Positions 34,962 to 44,600 of a stretch of DNA of 64,000 bases are shown in pieces (within the stretch, counting starts at the first letter, position 1; each line of letters begins with the position of its first letter). Made by a program: the position numbers and the translations under genes. The notes beneath the pieces are model-generated. The model made no database searches and was not told the origin of the DNA. It saw only the letters and a list, made by a program, of their open reading frames with translations. This DNA is from Stieleria varia (GTDB taxonomy: Bacteria; Planctomycetota; Planctomycetia; Pirellulales; Pirellulaceae), in NCBI RefSeq assembly GCF_038443385.1, contig NZ_CP151726.1, positions 5,642,001 to 5,706,000 of the forward strand, given 5' to 3'.

Positions 34962-35125
34962 CCTCCAAGGCACCCATCGGTTCACGTTGGTGGCTTTCAT
35001 GGGATCTTTCGGGCCGGCATTTTCCACGTAACGCAGTTGCGAACTACTTCGCGGGGCAACCGGCTTTCGACCGCTGCCCTGATGCAATTCGCAATTCACG
35101 GTTACCGTCTTTTCAGGGAAATCCG

Positions 35126-35509
35126 ATGGCTCATTTGATCGCGAAGCAAGGCACTTGGAATGTTGTACCTGGAGGAATCAGTGACACGCCCCGCTTGGTC
35201 GTACCACAGGTTCTCGATGGGATGTTGATCCAGGTGAAGTGTGAGTTCATGGCAAATACAGGGGTGGATGGCGGTTTTTATTACGCCACGCAATCACCTC
35301 AAATTCCCAGCGCGATGTCGGCCGCGCAGCGCATCATCTCGGGAACCAACGGCTGGGTGAACGTCGCGATGACCTCGTTCTGGACGCACGCGAATGACGG
35401 AAAAGTAGAGGACATCACGTTTGAGATGGATTTCACCACCGGCGGCTTTACCAAACACGGCCAAATCGGCCAGTTTCTGATGTACGCCTCCGTCGAAACG
35501 CTGCACTGA
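35126..35509 (+). CDS. Hypothetical protein, 127 aa
   Basis: The open frame begins further upstream, but the ATG at 35126, with AGGGA seven bases before it, gives a compact protein without the low-quality leading part. It is soluble, beta-rich and Gly/Thr-rich (TGVDGGFYYATQSPQIPSAM, WTHANDGKVEDITFEMDFTTGG). I do not recognise the family. It lies between the carbamoyltransferase and the caspase-like gene; no operon is implied by the 165-nt gap before it. Confidence 0.6.
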   Translation: MAHLIAKQGTWNVVPGGISDTPRLVVPQVLDGMLIQVKCEFMANTGVDGGFYYATQSPQIPSAMSAAQRIISGTNGWVNVAMTSFWTHANDGKVEDITFEMDFTTGGFTKHGQIGQFLMYASVETLH

Positions 35510-35561
35510 CTCGGCGCAAAATCCAACCTGCCAGCGCGCCAGACGTTATGATGGGCGCTCT

Positions 35562-35640
35562 GTTTCCTGCGTGAGGGGGGCCCGTCGTGATCGGGTCCAC
35601 CATCATCGGGTCCACCGTGATCGGGGTCACGACAGGAAAC
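35562..35640. repeat. Three 15-bp tandem repeats enclosed by an inverted repeat
   Basis: Units at 35587-35601, 35602-35616 and 35617-35631 share ATCGGGTCCACC (last unit diverged to ATCGGGGTCACG). They are flanked by GTTTCCTGCGTGA (35562-35574) and its near inverse TCACGACAGGAAAC (35627-35640). The element lies in the leader of the caspase-like gene. Confidence 0.75.
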
Positions 35641-35667
35641 GGCCTCTATCATCCCGAGATCATACTG

Positions 35668-37158
35668 ATGCGTTTCCTGAACACGCTGCTGCTGACGATC
35701 CCACTGCTCTGCGTCGGCTCACTGTCGCAAGCGGACCCGTCGGTAGCGGACGACTATTTCCTGACCATCGGCGGTGGATACGCACCGTCAGGCAATCAAG
35801 TCTCGCTTGAGAATAACGTTCTGTTCTTTCAACGCGTCCTGACCGACTTGGGTTTGGACACGTCCAAGAGCGATTGCTTTTTCTCGGACGGTGATGCCAA
35901 GGGTCACGACGTGCAAGTCATGGACCCGCAAACGATTCCCAAAGCCAATCGTTTGATGGCCGAGTTCTTTGGCAACAGTCGATCGCTCGGTCTCACCTAT
36001 CGCGACCACCGTGTGCCCAATGTCCGCGCCAGCACTCGACCGGACAACATTCGTAAATGGTTCGTTGATGTCGGTGCAACAATGCAATCAGGGGATCGCC
36101 TCCTGGTCTTCGTCACCGCGCACGGCAGCCGCAGCAGCTCCTCCAAGGAACCCTACGAAACCACGATCGCGACTTGGGGAAATTCATCGATCAAGATGTC
36201 GGAGTTTGTCGGACTGCTGGATGAGCTGCCCGACGGAGTGGATGTCGTATCGATCATGGTCCAGTGCCACGCCGGCGGTTTTTCACGCTTGATCTTCAAT
36301 GCCGGAGATCCCGATCGAGGAATGTCGCCGCAGCGCCGCTGCGGATTCTTTGCAACGGTCAACGATCGACCCGCAGCGGGATGCACTCCTGAAGTCGACG
36401 AGGCTAACTATGTGGAGTACAGCACGTACTTTTGGGCGGCGTTGTCCGGGCGTACACGAATGGGAGAATCCATCGAGTTGCCCGACTACGACGGGAACGG
36501 ATCGGTGTCCTTTGACGAAGCTCATGCGTACACGATCCTGACGGCGGACACGATCGACTTGCCCAACAAAACCTCCGGTGAGTTTCTTAATCAGTACAGC
36601 AAGTTCGGCAAGGGTGACTCTGAACTGCTCAAGGATGACGAGCCCTATTCGGTCATCTTGGGTTTTGCCAATCCCGTTCAACGCGCCGTCCTTGAGGGGC
36701 TTTCGTCGCAACTGAACCTGGAGGGTGAAAAGCGATTGCTTGCTGCATCCGATGCGGTCGATTCCGGTTCTGGCCGAGGACGTTTTCGACGCCGGCGTGA
36801 GGAGTCCGATGCAAGCCGAGTCCGCAGGGAAATCTCTCGCGATCTCGAGCGACGTTGGCCGGAACTGGCAAACATCGTCAATCCCGTCTCCATCGAACTG
36901 ATGACCACGCGAAGCGACGAGTTCATTCGAGCGATTGAAGAACACAAGGACTACAAACGCTATCGAGAGTTGGCGGATGCCGTCCTAGTCGACGAATCCA
37001 AGCGGCAGGTCAAGTACGAACGCTTCTTGCGTGTTGCAGACAACGTCGCACTGGCGGAAAACTTGCGACGTATGGGAAACGAAGAGCGAATCAGGCAGTT
37101 TGAAGCGATCGTGCAAGCCGAATCGGGAACGCTTGGAGATGCTGGGCGAACCCAGTGA
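35668..37158 (+). CDS. Exported caspase-fold (clan CD) peptidase-like protein with EF-hand-like loop, 496 aa
   Basis: ATG 35668 gives a clean signal peptide (MRFLNTLLLTIPLLCVGSLS, cleaved near SQA). The catalytic dyad of clan CD is visible: His152 in LLVFVTAHGS (nt 36121) and Cys200 in SIMVQCHAGGF (nt 36265), with the strand and spacing expected of caspase or legumain (C13) folds. Residues 273-284 (DYDGNGSVSFDE) fit a 12-residue EF-hand loop with Asp1, Asp3, Asn5, Gly6, Glu12, suggesting calcium control, as is known for metacaspases. The C-terminal ~150 residues are charged and helical. Substrate unknown. It could be a peptidase or a non-proteolytic caspase-fold protein. Confidence 0.75.
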   Translation: MRFLNTLLLTIPLLCVGSLSQADPSVADDYFLTIGGGYAPSGNQVSLENNVLFFQRVLTDLGLDTSKSDCFFSDGDAKGHDVQVMDPQTIPKANRLMAEFFGNSRSLGLTYRDHRVPNVRASTRPDNIRKWFVDVGATMQSGDRLLVFVTAHGSRSSSSKEPYETTIATWGNSSIKMSEFVGLLDELPDGVDVVSIMVQCHAGGFSRLIFNAGDPDRGMSPQRRCGFFATVNDRPAAGCTPEVDEANYVEYSTYFWAALSGRTRMGESIELPDYDGNGSVSFDEAHAYTILTADTIDLPNKTSGEFLNQYSKFGKGDSELLKDDEPYSVILGFANPVQRAVLEGLSSQLNLEGEKRLLAASDAVDSGSGRGRFRRRREESDASRVRREISRDLERRWPELANIVNPVSIELMTTRSDEFIRAIEEHKDYKRYRELADAVLVDESKRQVKYERFLRVADNVALAENLRRMGNEERIRQFEAIVQAESGTLGDAGRTQ

Positions 37159-37348
37159 GCCTCAGAAGTTAGCCTTCGTGCTGGTCCCGTTTGACCCGTA
37201 GCCAAAGGCGCAGGCGGAAGCGGCGTTTGACTTCTGCGGTGCAAACCGGTTTGTAGTGTCTCCTGCGCCTTCGGCTGCGAGTCAAACACGCCTTCGGCTG
37301 CGGGGCAAACGACTTTCCGATGTCAGCCTGGAAAGGCTGGCGTATAAC
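37159..37348. repeat. Intergenic dispersed repeats, including mini-hairpin copy 2
   Basis: Contains a GTGAGCCTCAG fragment (37153-37163), an imperfect palindrome of the CCGTAGCCAAAGGCG / GCGCCTTCGGCTGCG type (~37187-37315), and at 37320-37345 the mini-hairpin GTCAGCCT-GGAA-AGGCTGGC. No gene. Confidence 0.7.
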
Positions 37349-37383
37349 AAAAAAAGAGCGTGATCGGTTTCCCGACCACGCTC
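37349..37383 (-). terminator. Rho-independent terminator of the BBP7 gene
   Basis: Stem GAGCGTG(A)TCGG / CCGA(C)CACGCTC, followed on the minus strand by seven T. It lies 80 nt past the stop codon of the BBP7-type gene. Confidence 0.85.
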
Positions 37384-37462
37384 ATGCGTTTCATAGAACG
37401 GCTGCAGCCCTTTATGTCCCGGACCGACATCAGCGATGCCGCAGCCGCGGGGAGCAGCAGGC

Positions 37463-38914
37463 TTAGTAAGAGATCGTCATTCCCAAGTCCAAACCTTGGA
37501 CGAACAAGTCGCCCTCCACCATCGAGAACGCTGGGCGTGCTCCGAATGGTGCGTTGGTGCCCAATTGTGAGCTGTCAACCAAGCGATCGATTTGCTCGCC
37601 AGCCAGTGCGACCGATTCGAAGTACAGGAAGCTGTAGCCGACGTTGAAGTCGATGTGGTCACGGAATCGGTAGCCGAGTTTGAAGTTCATCTCGGGGACG
37701 AATGTGAACACGTCGTTGCGGAAGTCACCTTGGTTGCCCATGGCCAGCAGGCCACTGTTGGCGGTGGTCGTCACCGCACCCAGCGTGTCCGTGCTGTTGC
37801 CGCGGATCGATACGCTTTGAGCCATGTTGCCCAAGTGAACCTTGGTCAGCGAAGTCGCCGTCCAACGTCCGCGTCGGACCGTCGTCTCAAAACCGATTTG
37901 CCCACCGTTGAACTCGTTCTCGGTGTTGAATCGATCGGCAAACGTGCGTCGGCGTGCCGTGTTGACGTCGACCGAAACGCTGGCAACATCCAGATCGTTG
38001 TCGATTTCAAAGTGGCTGTAGCCGCCGATGAACTCCAAACGTGAGCTTTTGTTACCGTGGAATCGCATCCGAGCGTACGCTTCCGCACCCCACATGTCCA
38101 ACGATTCGCTTGCGGTCACGCCGCCGGCAAAGAAGTTAGCTTGGTTGCCCAACAGAGCGCTTTCGCCGCCCAAGTTGGTGTCGTAGTAGGGACGACCGAT
38201 CGAGATGCTGGTCGGGCTGCCGTCGCCTGCGTTGGCATACGACGATTCGTTTTCACCCAACCACCAAAACCGACCGCCGACTCCGATGTCGTCGGACAAG
38301 TAGCGGCCCACGTCGCTGCGGAATCCGCCCGACAGCCCACCTTCGATCGCACCTTGGCCGCCAAAGACCGGACGGGTCTGAGGGTCGTCCAACACGGGGA
38401 AGATGGTCGCGGGAGCTTCGGCTGCCAAGACCGGTGAGTTGCGATCCGATACGAACCACAACAGGGCGTCGAAGCTTGCCCAGCCATCGCTGTCACACAT
38501 GCCCAAAGCACTCGCAATGCTGCCGCGGCACTTGCCGGACGAGCATGCACTGTCGCAACCACCGTCACAGCCGATGCTGTCACAGCCGGGGCTGCATCCG
38601 CAGCCCGCTGAATCGCCGAAGTATCCGGCAGGTTGCAGTTGATTCATTGACATCTTGCCCGAATGCGAAACCGCTGGGGCATAGTCGGCTGCCGTTGCGT
38701 AACCGGAGTCACGCGACACTTGGCGAACGTTTGCCGCGGGGGCAACGTACTGGTCTCCGTAGTAAGCGTCCTCTGTGGAGAGATCTCCGACGAACGCGGG
38801 GGACGGGGAATCCACGGCGTCGCCGTAGACGAATTCGTTGTTGTCAGCCATGGCCGACGTTGAGGCTGACAACAGAAGTGCTGCCAGGGTCATGCCTCGA
38901 AATTTTTTGCTCAT
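37463..38914 (-). CDS. BBP7-type outer-membrane beta-barrel protein, 483 aa
   Basis: Signal peptide MSKKFRGMTLAALLLSASTSAMA. A Cys-rich segment (CGCSPGCDSIGCDGGCDS, ~104-121, plus CSSGKC) precedes the barrel-like region (WASFDALLWFV, GGLSGGFRSDVGRYL, FKLGYRFRDHIDFNVGYSFLY) which ends in a C-terminal aromatic (TISY), as in outer-membrane proteins. The order fits the BBP7 family, abundant in planctomycetes. The Cys pairs could form disulfides in an extracytoplasmic layer. A dedicated terminator lies downstream. Confidence 0.88.
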   Translation of the reverse strand: MSKKFRGMTLAALLLSASTSAMADNNEFVYGDAVDSPSPAFVGDLSTEDAYYGDQYVAPAANVRQVSRDSGYATAADYAPAVSHSGKMSMNQLQPAGYFGDSAGCGCSPGCDSIGCDGGCDSACSSGKCRGSIASALGMCDSDGWASFDALLWFVSDRNSPVLAAEAPATIFPVLDDPQTRPVFGGQGAIEGGLSGGFRSDVGRYLSDDIGVGGRFWWLGENESSYANAGDGSPTSISIGRPYYDTNLGGESALLGNQANFFAGGVTASESLDMWGAEAYARMRFHGNKSSRLEFIGGYSHFEIDNDLDVASVSVDVNTARRRTFADRFNTENEFNGGQIGFETTVRRGRWTATSLTKVHLGNMAQSVSIRGNSTDTLGAVTTTANSGLLAMGNQGDFRNDVFTFVPEMNFKLGYRFRDHIDFNVGYSFLYFESVALAGEQIDRLVDSSQLGTNAPFGARPAFSMVEGDLFVQGLDLGMTISY

Positions 38915-39217
38915 TTGGAGTCTCGTGCAGTCCGGGAATACTGGTTTGACTGGTATAAGACGATCGACTCAATTCATCCGGATATGCAGAACGTCCCGAA
39001 CGAGTGGCAAACTCAACCCAAGTCCCCTAGGCTCAACGCTCAAATCGCCTGGGTTGCCTGGATTGACAAGAAACGCTGCCAAACGGCGGTAGAATGGCGG
39101 TTCGATCCGTCCTCCGATGGCACATGTGGACCAAAAAGTTTTCGGAAATACTCGCTTGAGTGACTCGAACTCACACCATTTCTCGCCTGTTTCCCTTCAG
39201 CACCCAGCAAACCTCCC
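38915..39217. other. Intergenic region between divergent BBP7 and secA genes
   Basis: About 300 bp. TTGACA (39063-39068) and TAGAAT (39090-39095) occur but 21 bp apart, too far for a standard promoter. I see no repeat or RNA gene. Confidence 0.4.
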
Positions 39218-41386
39218 ATGAGCAACGTGGACGATGCCAGCAAAACGGAATCACAATCCGCCGCCACCGACAGCGCATCGAATCCCCACTCGAATTCCCA
39301 TTCTGGGACACCCGATCCGCTGACGCCGCCGTCCTCAGAGAATCCTGCGGGCACCGAAATGACCACGGAAGTCGAAATCCCTCAGCTCGACGATGGGAAA
39401 CGCAAGGCGACTGTTGCGCCTGAACGATTTCAAACCAGTAACAGTCGCGCCCTGGCGGTGATTTCCAGTCGCGGTTTTCAGCCCAAGATGATTCGCTGGA
39501 AACGGATGTTGGCTGAGGTCAACGCGTTGGAGCCTGAGATGATGGCGGAATCCGATTCCTCCCTTCGCAAACGCTCGCTCGCACTTCGCTATCGCGCGAT
39601 GGCCGGCGAAAAACTTGCCAAATTGCTCCCAGAAGCCTACGCGTTGGTACGCGAGTCCGGACGTCGAACACTTTCCATGCGTCACTACGACGTGCAAATC
39701 GTCGGTGGAATCTCGCTGTTCGAAGGCCACATCGCGGAGATGCAGACGGGGGAAGGAAAAACGTTGACCGCGACACTGCCGATGTACCTGCACTCGCTGA
39801 TCGGCAAGGGGGCCCACCTGGCGACCGTCAATGATTACTTGGCAAAACGTGACGCCGAGTGGATGGAACCGATCTACCAAATGCTGGGATTGTCCGTCGG
39901 CATCATTCAGACGCCCGACGATCAGGGATCACGGCGCAAGTCCTACGCGGCGAGCGTGACCTACGGAACGGCCAAGGAATTCGGCTTCGATTTCCTGCGT
40001 GACCGCCTGCTGTTGCGAGCTCAAAACCGCATCCAGACCGAGATGCTGGGCGACGGCGACGGTGGTTTTTCATCCTCCGGTGACCAGCCCGTCATGCGCG
40101 GGATGCACTTCTGTCTGGTGGACGAAGCCGACAGCATTTTGATCGACGAAGCACGAACGCCATTGATCATTGGCAGCATTGAAGACACCGTGCGGGACCA
40201 GATCGTGGAAACCTATCGGTGGGCAGCCGAACACGCTGGGTCCTACGAATTGGACGATCATTTCACCATCGATCCCGAAACAAAACAGTACGAATTGACC
40301 GCGAAAGGACGCCAAAAAGTGCGTTCGTTGCCCAAAAGCGATCTGGTCCGCACGATGGGCTTGGTCGATCTGTACGAGTACACCGAGCGTGCGATCAAAA
40401 CCTCCCGCGAATTCTTGCTCGATCGACAATACGTCGTCCGTCCGGGCGACAAAGGCATCGATGAGATCGTCATCGTGGACGAGTTCACGGGCCGTCTGGC
40501 GGAGGGCCGCAAGTGGCGAGACGGGATTCACCAGTCGATCGAAGCCAAAGAGGGCTTGGAGATCAGCGTGCCGACAGGCCAAGCGGCACGAATCACCGTT
40601 CAAGACCTGTTCCTGCGCTACGCCCACTTGGCCGGAATGACCGGTACCGCTGCGACCAGTGCTCGCGAAATGAAACGCATCTATCGGACGCCCGTGCTAC
40701 GCGTTCCCACCAACAGGCCGCCACAGCGAAAGCGATTGCCGGACCGCGTGTTTGGTTCCATGGAATCGAAATTCAAAGCCATCGTCAACGAAATCCAAGA
40801 GATCCACGCGACGGGGCGTCCCATCCTGATCGGAACACGATCGATCGACAAAAGTGAGATTCTGTCCCGAATGTTGAACGACGTCGGCATCCAACATCGC
40901 GTGCTCAATGCGAACAACGTGGAGTTGGAAGCCGAAATCGTGGCCCAAGCAGGTGGACGTAATCGGGTCACCGTGGCGACCAACATGGCCGGTCGTGGTA
41001 CCGACGTCAAACTTGCCGACGAAATCGTGGATCTGGGTGGAATGCATGTCATCTGTACCGAGCTGCACGACGCTGCTCGGATCGACCGTCAGTTGATCGG
41101 ACGTTGCGGACGCCAGGGCGACCCGGGATCGTACCGACAGTTTCTGTCGCTCGACGACGACATCTTGCGGGGCGGCCTGGGACAGGTCAAAGCCGAGAAG
41201 CTGAAGGCGCGTGGGGTCGATTTGGCGGGCTCCATCGACCGACTGGCGAGCCTTTTTCGCAAGGCACAGCGGAAAGTGGAACGAAAGCATTTTCGTGACC
41301 GGATGGTGTTGCTGCACCATGAAAAGGAACGCAAAAAGATGCAGCGTGAGATCGGCCAGGATCCTTACCTGGATACCCCAGATTGA
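39218..41386 (+). CDS. secA: Short SecA-type preprotein translocase ATPase, 722 aa
   Basis: Walker A MQTGEGKT (residues 175-182), DEAD box at 302-305 (LVDEADSILIDEARTPLI), VDEFTGRLAEGRKWRDGIHQ, TGTAATS and the motif VI region (RIDRQLIGRCGRQGDPGS) are all intact. It powers post-translational export through SecYEG. At 722 aa it is shorter than usual SecA (~850-1100) and ends soon after the scaffold helix: the C-terminal linker and zinc-binding CxCxSGxxxxxCH tail are missing. A Ser/Thr-rich N-terminal extension (~1-55) is added. It may be a second, specialised SecA; whether it is the only one in the genome cannot be seen here. Confidence 0.9.
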   Translation: MSNVDDASKTESQSAATDSASNPHSNSHSGTPDPLTPPSSENPAGTEMTTEVEIPQLDDGKRKATVAPERFQTSNSRALAVISSRGFQPKMIRWKRMLAEVNALEPEMMAESDSSLRKRSLALRYRAMAGEKLAKLLPEAYALVRESGRRTLSMRHYDVQIVGGISLFEGHIAEMQTGEGKTLTATLPMYLHSLIGKGAHLATVNDYLAKRDAEWMEPIYQMLGLSVGIIQTPDDQGSRRKSYAASVTYGTAKEFGFDFLRDRLLLRAQNRIQTEMLGDGDGGFSSSGDQPVMRGMHFCLVDEADSILIDEARTPLIIGSIEDTVRDQIVETYRWAAEHAGSYELDDHFTIDPETKQYELTAKGRQKVRSLPKSDLVRTMGLVDLYEYTERAIKTSREFLLDRQYVVRPGDKGIDEIVIVDEFTGRLAEGRKWRDGIHQSIEAKEGLEISVPTGQAARITVQDLFLRYAHLAGMTGTAATSAREMKRIYRTPVLRVPTNRPPQRKRLPDRVFGSMESKFKAIVNEIQEIHATGRPILIGTRSIDKSEILSRMLNDVGIQHRVLNANNVELEAEIVAQAGGRNRVTVATNMAGRGTDVKLADEIVDLGGMHVICTELHDAARIDRQLIGRCGRQGDPGSYRQFLSLDDDILRGGLGQVKAEKLKARGVDLAGSIDRLASLFRKAQRKVERKHFRDRMVLLHHEKERKKMQREIGQDPYLDTPD

Positions 41387-41673
41387 TCCAAATAGGGGCG
41401 AAACTTTTCAGAATCGCCTCAAGTCCCTCTGGCGTTGTGCCGACGCGGGTTTGATTTGGAAAAAAACGTGTTTTCTGGCGTCGATCTCTGTTGACACTGC
41501 TGGAAAAAACACCTTATCCCCACCGCATGCCATAGGGTTTCGCCCCAGAGGCTCCCGGCGCGTCTGCCCGCTGTGACAGACACATATGCTTGCCAACGGA
41601 AGGCAAATGCGCCGCGAGTTTTGGGTAGTCATGCCCGTTTACTGTTGTCTCACCGCGAAGAAGGAGAGTCGCG

Positions 41674-44600
41674 TTGAATCGCTTCGAGAAAATCACCCGC
41701 CCAAACATCTTGGGCCTCGCCATGACGGCGTGCTTGGTGGGAACGTCAACCGTTTCCGCTCAACTCGCAATGCCCGGCACGACCGCCGGGCAAACCAACG
41801 TCACGGCAACGACGTCATCCTACGCGAACCCCAATGGGTCTCCGGCCATCGCCCCCGAGGCGGTCAAGCAGGTGATCAATCAAGCTCGCGGAGCCATGAC
41901 ACAGCGAAACTACGAACTGGCCGTGCGTCAGTATCGTCAAGCCGTTTTGATGTCCCGCCAGGCACCCAGTGTCGCCGGTGACGTCGCCCGTCTGCGAATC
42001 GATCTGCAAGTTGCAGGGATCGACGCCGCGTTGCTGAGCGTTCCCGAGTCGGCACCCGCCGCATCGTCCGTGCCATCCTACGCCGCCGGTGGAAACACCA
42101 ACCTGGCGATGCTCGGCGATGTCAATGGTGCGATGCCGATGTCTGGTGCCTCTCAGGCTCCAACGTCACCGCAAGCCGCCAAGGCTCGTGCCCTGCAACT
42201 GATCGCAGTGGGACGTGCGGCTCTGGATCGCGGTGACACTGCAACTGCCTTGCAATTGGCTCGCCAAGCCCAAGCGTTGAACGTTCCCGAAACCGCCTTC
42301 GCCGCAGGCGAGCCGCGTGTCTGGGACTTTGCCCTCGACGCCGAGTCCGCCGCACGTCGTGCCGCGACCAACAATCCGATCGCCCTGGCCGGTGGACAAT
42401 CGTCCGCGGAAAGCGAAGCCGGAATGGTTCGCCAGATGCTGTTCAATCAACCATCTGGCACCGTAGGAGACATGAATCCGATCGCTCAAGTCCAAGGGAT
42501 CAGCGAATTCCCACAGACCGAGTCGGCACCCAGTTTGGGCAACCCATCGCCACTGGCACCTTTGCCCGGAAACAATAATCCGGCTCTGGCGACCGTCGGC
42601 GCTGGCGACCAACTGTATGCTGCCGGTCTGGAAGCGTTGGAACGTGGCGATCGCAAGACCGCCCGTGAGAAGTTCCTTGAGGCTTGGAAATACGAAGCCC
42701 AAATGGACCTCAGCATGCGTCGTCAACTGAAAGACAAGTTGACGCTGCTGCAACCTGAACGACTACCCCTCGCCGCGAATCCGGCAGCCGACGGGCCGAT
42801 GACGCCCATCGAAAAGGCTCAACTGGAGGCGCAAGCCGAAACCTCTCGGTTGTATCGAGAGATCACCACCGAACTGGCCAACACGTCCCAGTTAAGTGAA
42901 ACCGCTCCTCTGGACGCTCTGGACAACCTCAATCGACTTCGCCGTCGAGTGGACAGCGCCAACGTGGGCGAAGATTCCAAGCGGACCTTGGCCAACATGG
43001 TCGACAAAGCTTTGGAGAAGCAACGACAGTACGTCGAGGCCAACAAGGTCAAGATCGAGCTGGACTTGCAAAATGATAAAGTCAGGAGCGATATGGCGAA
43101 CGCTGCGGACATGAATGCCCGCATCGATGAAGAAATCTCGGCATTGGTTGACACCTACAACGACATGATGCGTGAAGGTCGAACGTCCGAAGCCATGGTG
43201 GTCGCTAAAAAGGTCAACGAGCTGAAACCCGGTAGCGACATCGCCACCCAAATGTTTCTCGAAAGCCGCGTGGCAACTCGCATGCAAATGTACGAGGAGA
43301 TCCGTAGTGACAAGGAAGATCTCTTTGCCAGAGGAATGATAGACGTCGAGCGTTCCATGGGCAGTGCCGTCGATGTGATCGACCCCAGCATGCCAATGCG
43401 TATGCCCGATCCGAAAACGTGGAACGACATTTCGAACATGCGTGCCGCTCGCAATGACGGCTCCCAATTCGGCACCGTTGCCGAACAAAAGATCCGTGCC
43501 CGTTTGGAAGCTCCGGTCGATGTCAACTACACCAACCAACCGCTGGGCGAAGTCCTGCGGGACTTGAGTGCCGTCACCGGTGTTCCGATCCACATTGATC
43601 AACGTGCATTGCAAGCCATCCGAGTCTCGGTGGACACTCCGATCACGATGGTTCAAAACCAACCGTTGAAGCTCGGCAGTGTCCTGAACATCATGCTGGG
43701 CAACCACGACCTTGCATACGCGATCAAGAACGACGTGTTGATGATCACCAGCGAAGAAGCCAAACGAAGCGATGTCAAACTCCGCACGTACAAGGTCGCT
43801 GACCTTGTCACGCCGATCCCGAACTTCACCACCAGCTACGAAGACGGCTTGGCCGGTGCTCTGCGTGCCGCTTACCAAATGGCCAATCCCACGCCGAACG
43901 TTCAGTTGACGCCCGTGTCGATGGCCAACATGGCCAATCGTTCGGCCAGCAACATGACGCCGGCAAGCATGGGGCCAACCATGCTGGGTCAGTACGCCGG
44001 AATGGGCCAGCAGAGCAGTTTCGGAATGGGACCGACCGGTCCTCAATCTGGTATTCCTGGAGCCGCCGGTGGTAGCAGCTTCGCCGACTTCGACTCGTTG
44101 ATGCAGTTGATCCAACAAACGGTGGTGCCTGATACCTGGGAAGCCCTCGGTGGCCCCAGCACAATGGCACCCTACCCTCAAAACTTGAGTCTCGTGATCA
44201 GCACCACCAGTGACGTTCACGATCAGATTCAAGCCCTGTTGAAATCTCTTCGTTCGCTGCAGAACCTGCAGATCACGATCGAAGTTCGATTCATCACCTT
44301 GGCCGATACGTTCTTTGAGCAAATCGGCGTCGACTTTGACGTCCAGTTTGATGACAACGTTCAGCAATTGCCTGATGACGACAGTGGCCCACGTGTTACA
44401 GTCGGTTGGGACGGATCGCTGCCCACGCCCGATTTGGACATCAGGCTGAACAATGCAACCAGTGGTCTGCTACCACCTTTCGTAGCACTTGACGGGGGAT
44501 CGGTTTCATCGATCGGCTTTGCGATCTTGAGTGACATCGAAGCGTTCTTCTTCTTGCAAGCCGCGCAGGGAGACGATCGTAACAACGTCATGCAAGCTCC

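Noticed and set aside
41491..41519. TTGACA with TTATCC 17 bp downstream, before the secretin gene
   Set aside because: The -10 hexamer matches the consensus poorly, so I do not list it as a promoter.
42892..44367. 491-aa open frame on the minus strand opposite the secretin
   Set aside because: Shadow of a long, GC-biased coding frame; no signal peptide, no known domain, His-rich composition typical of antisense frames.
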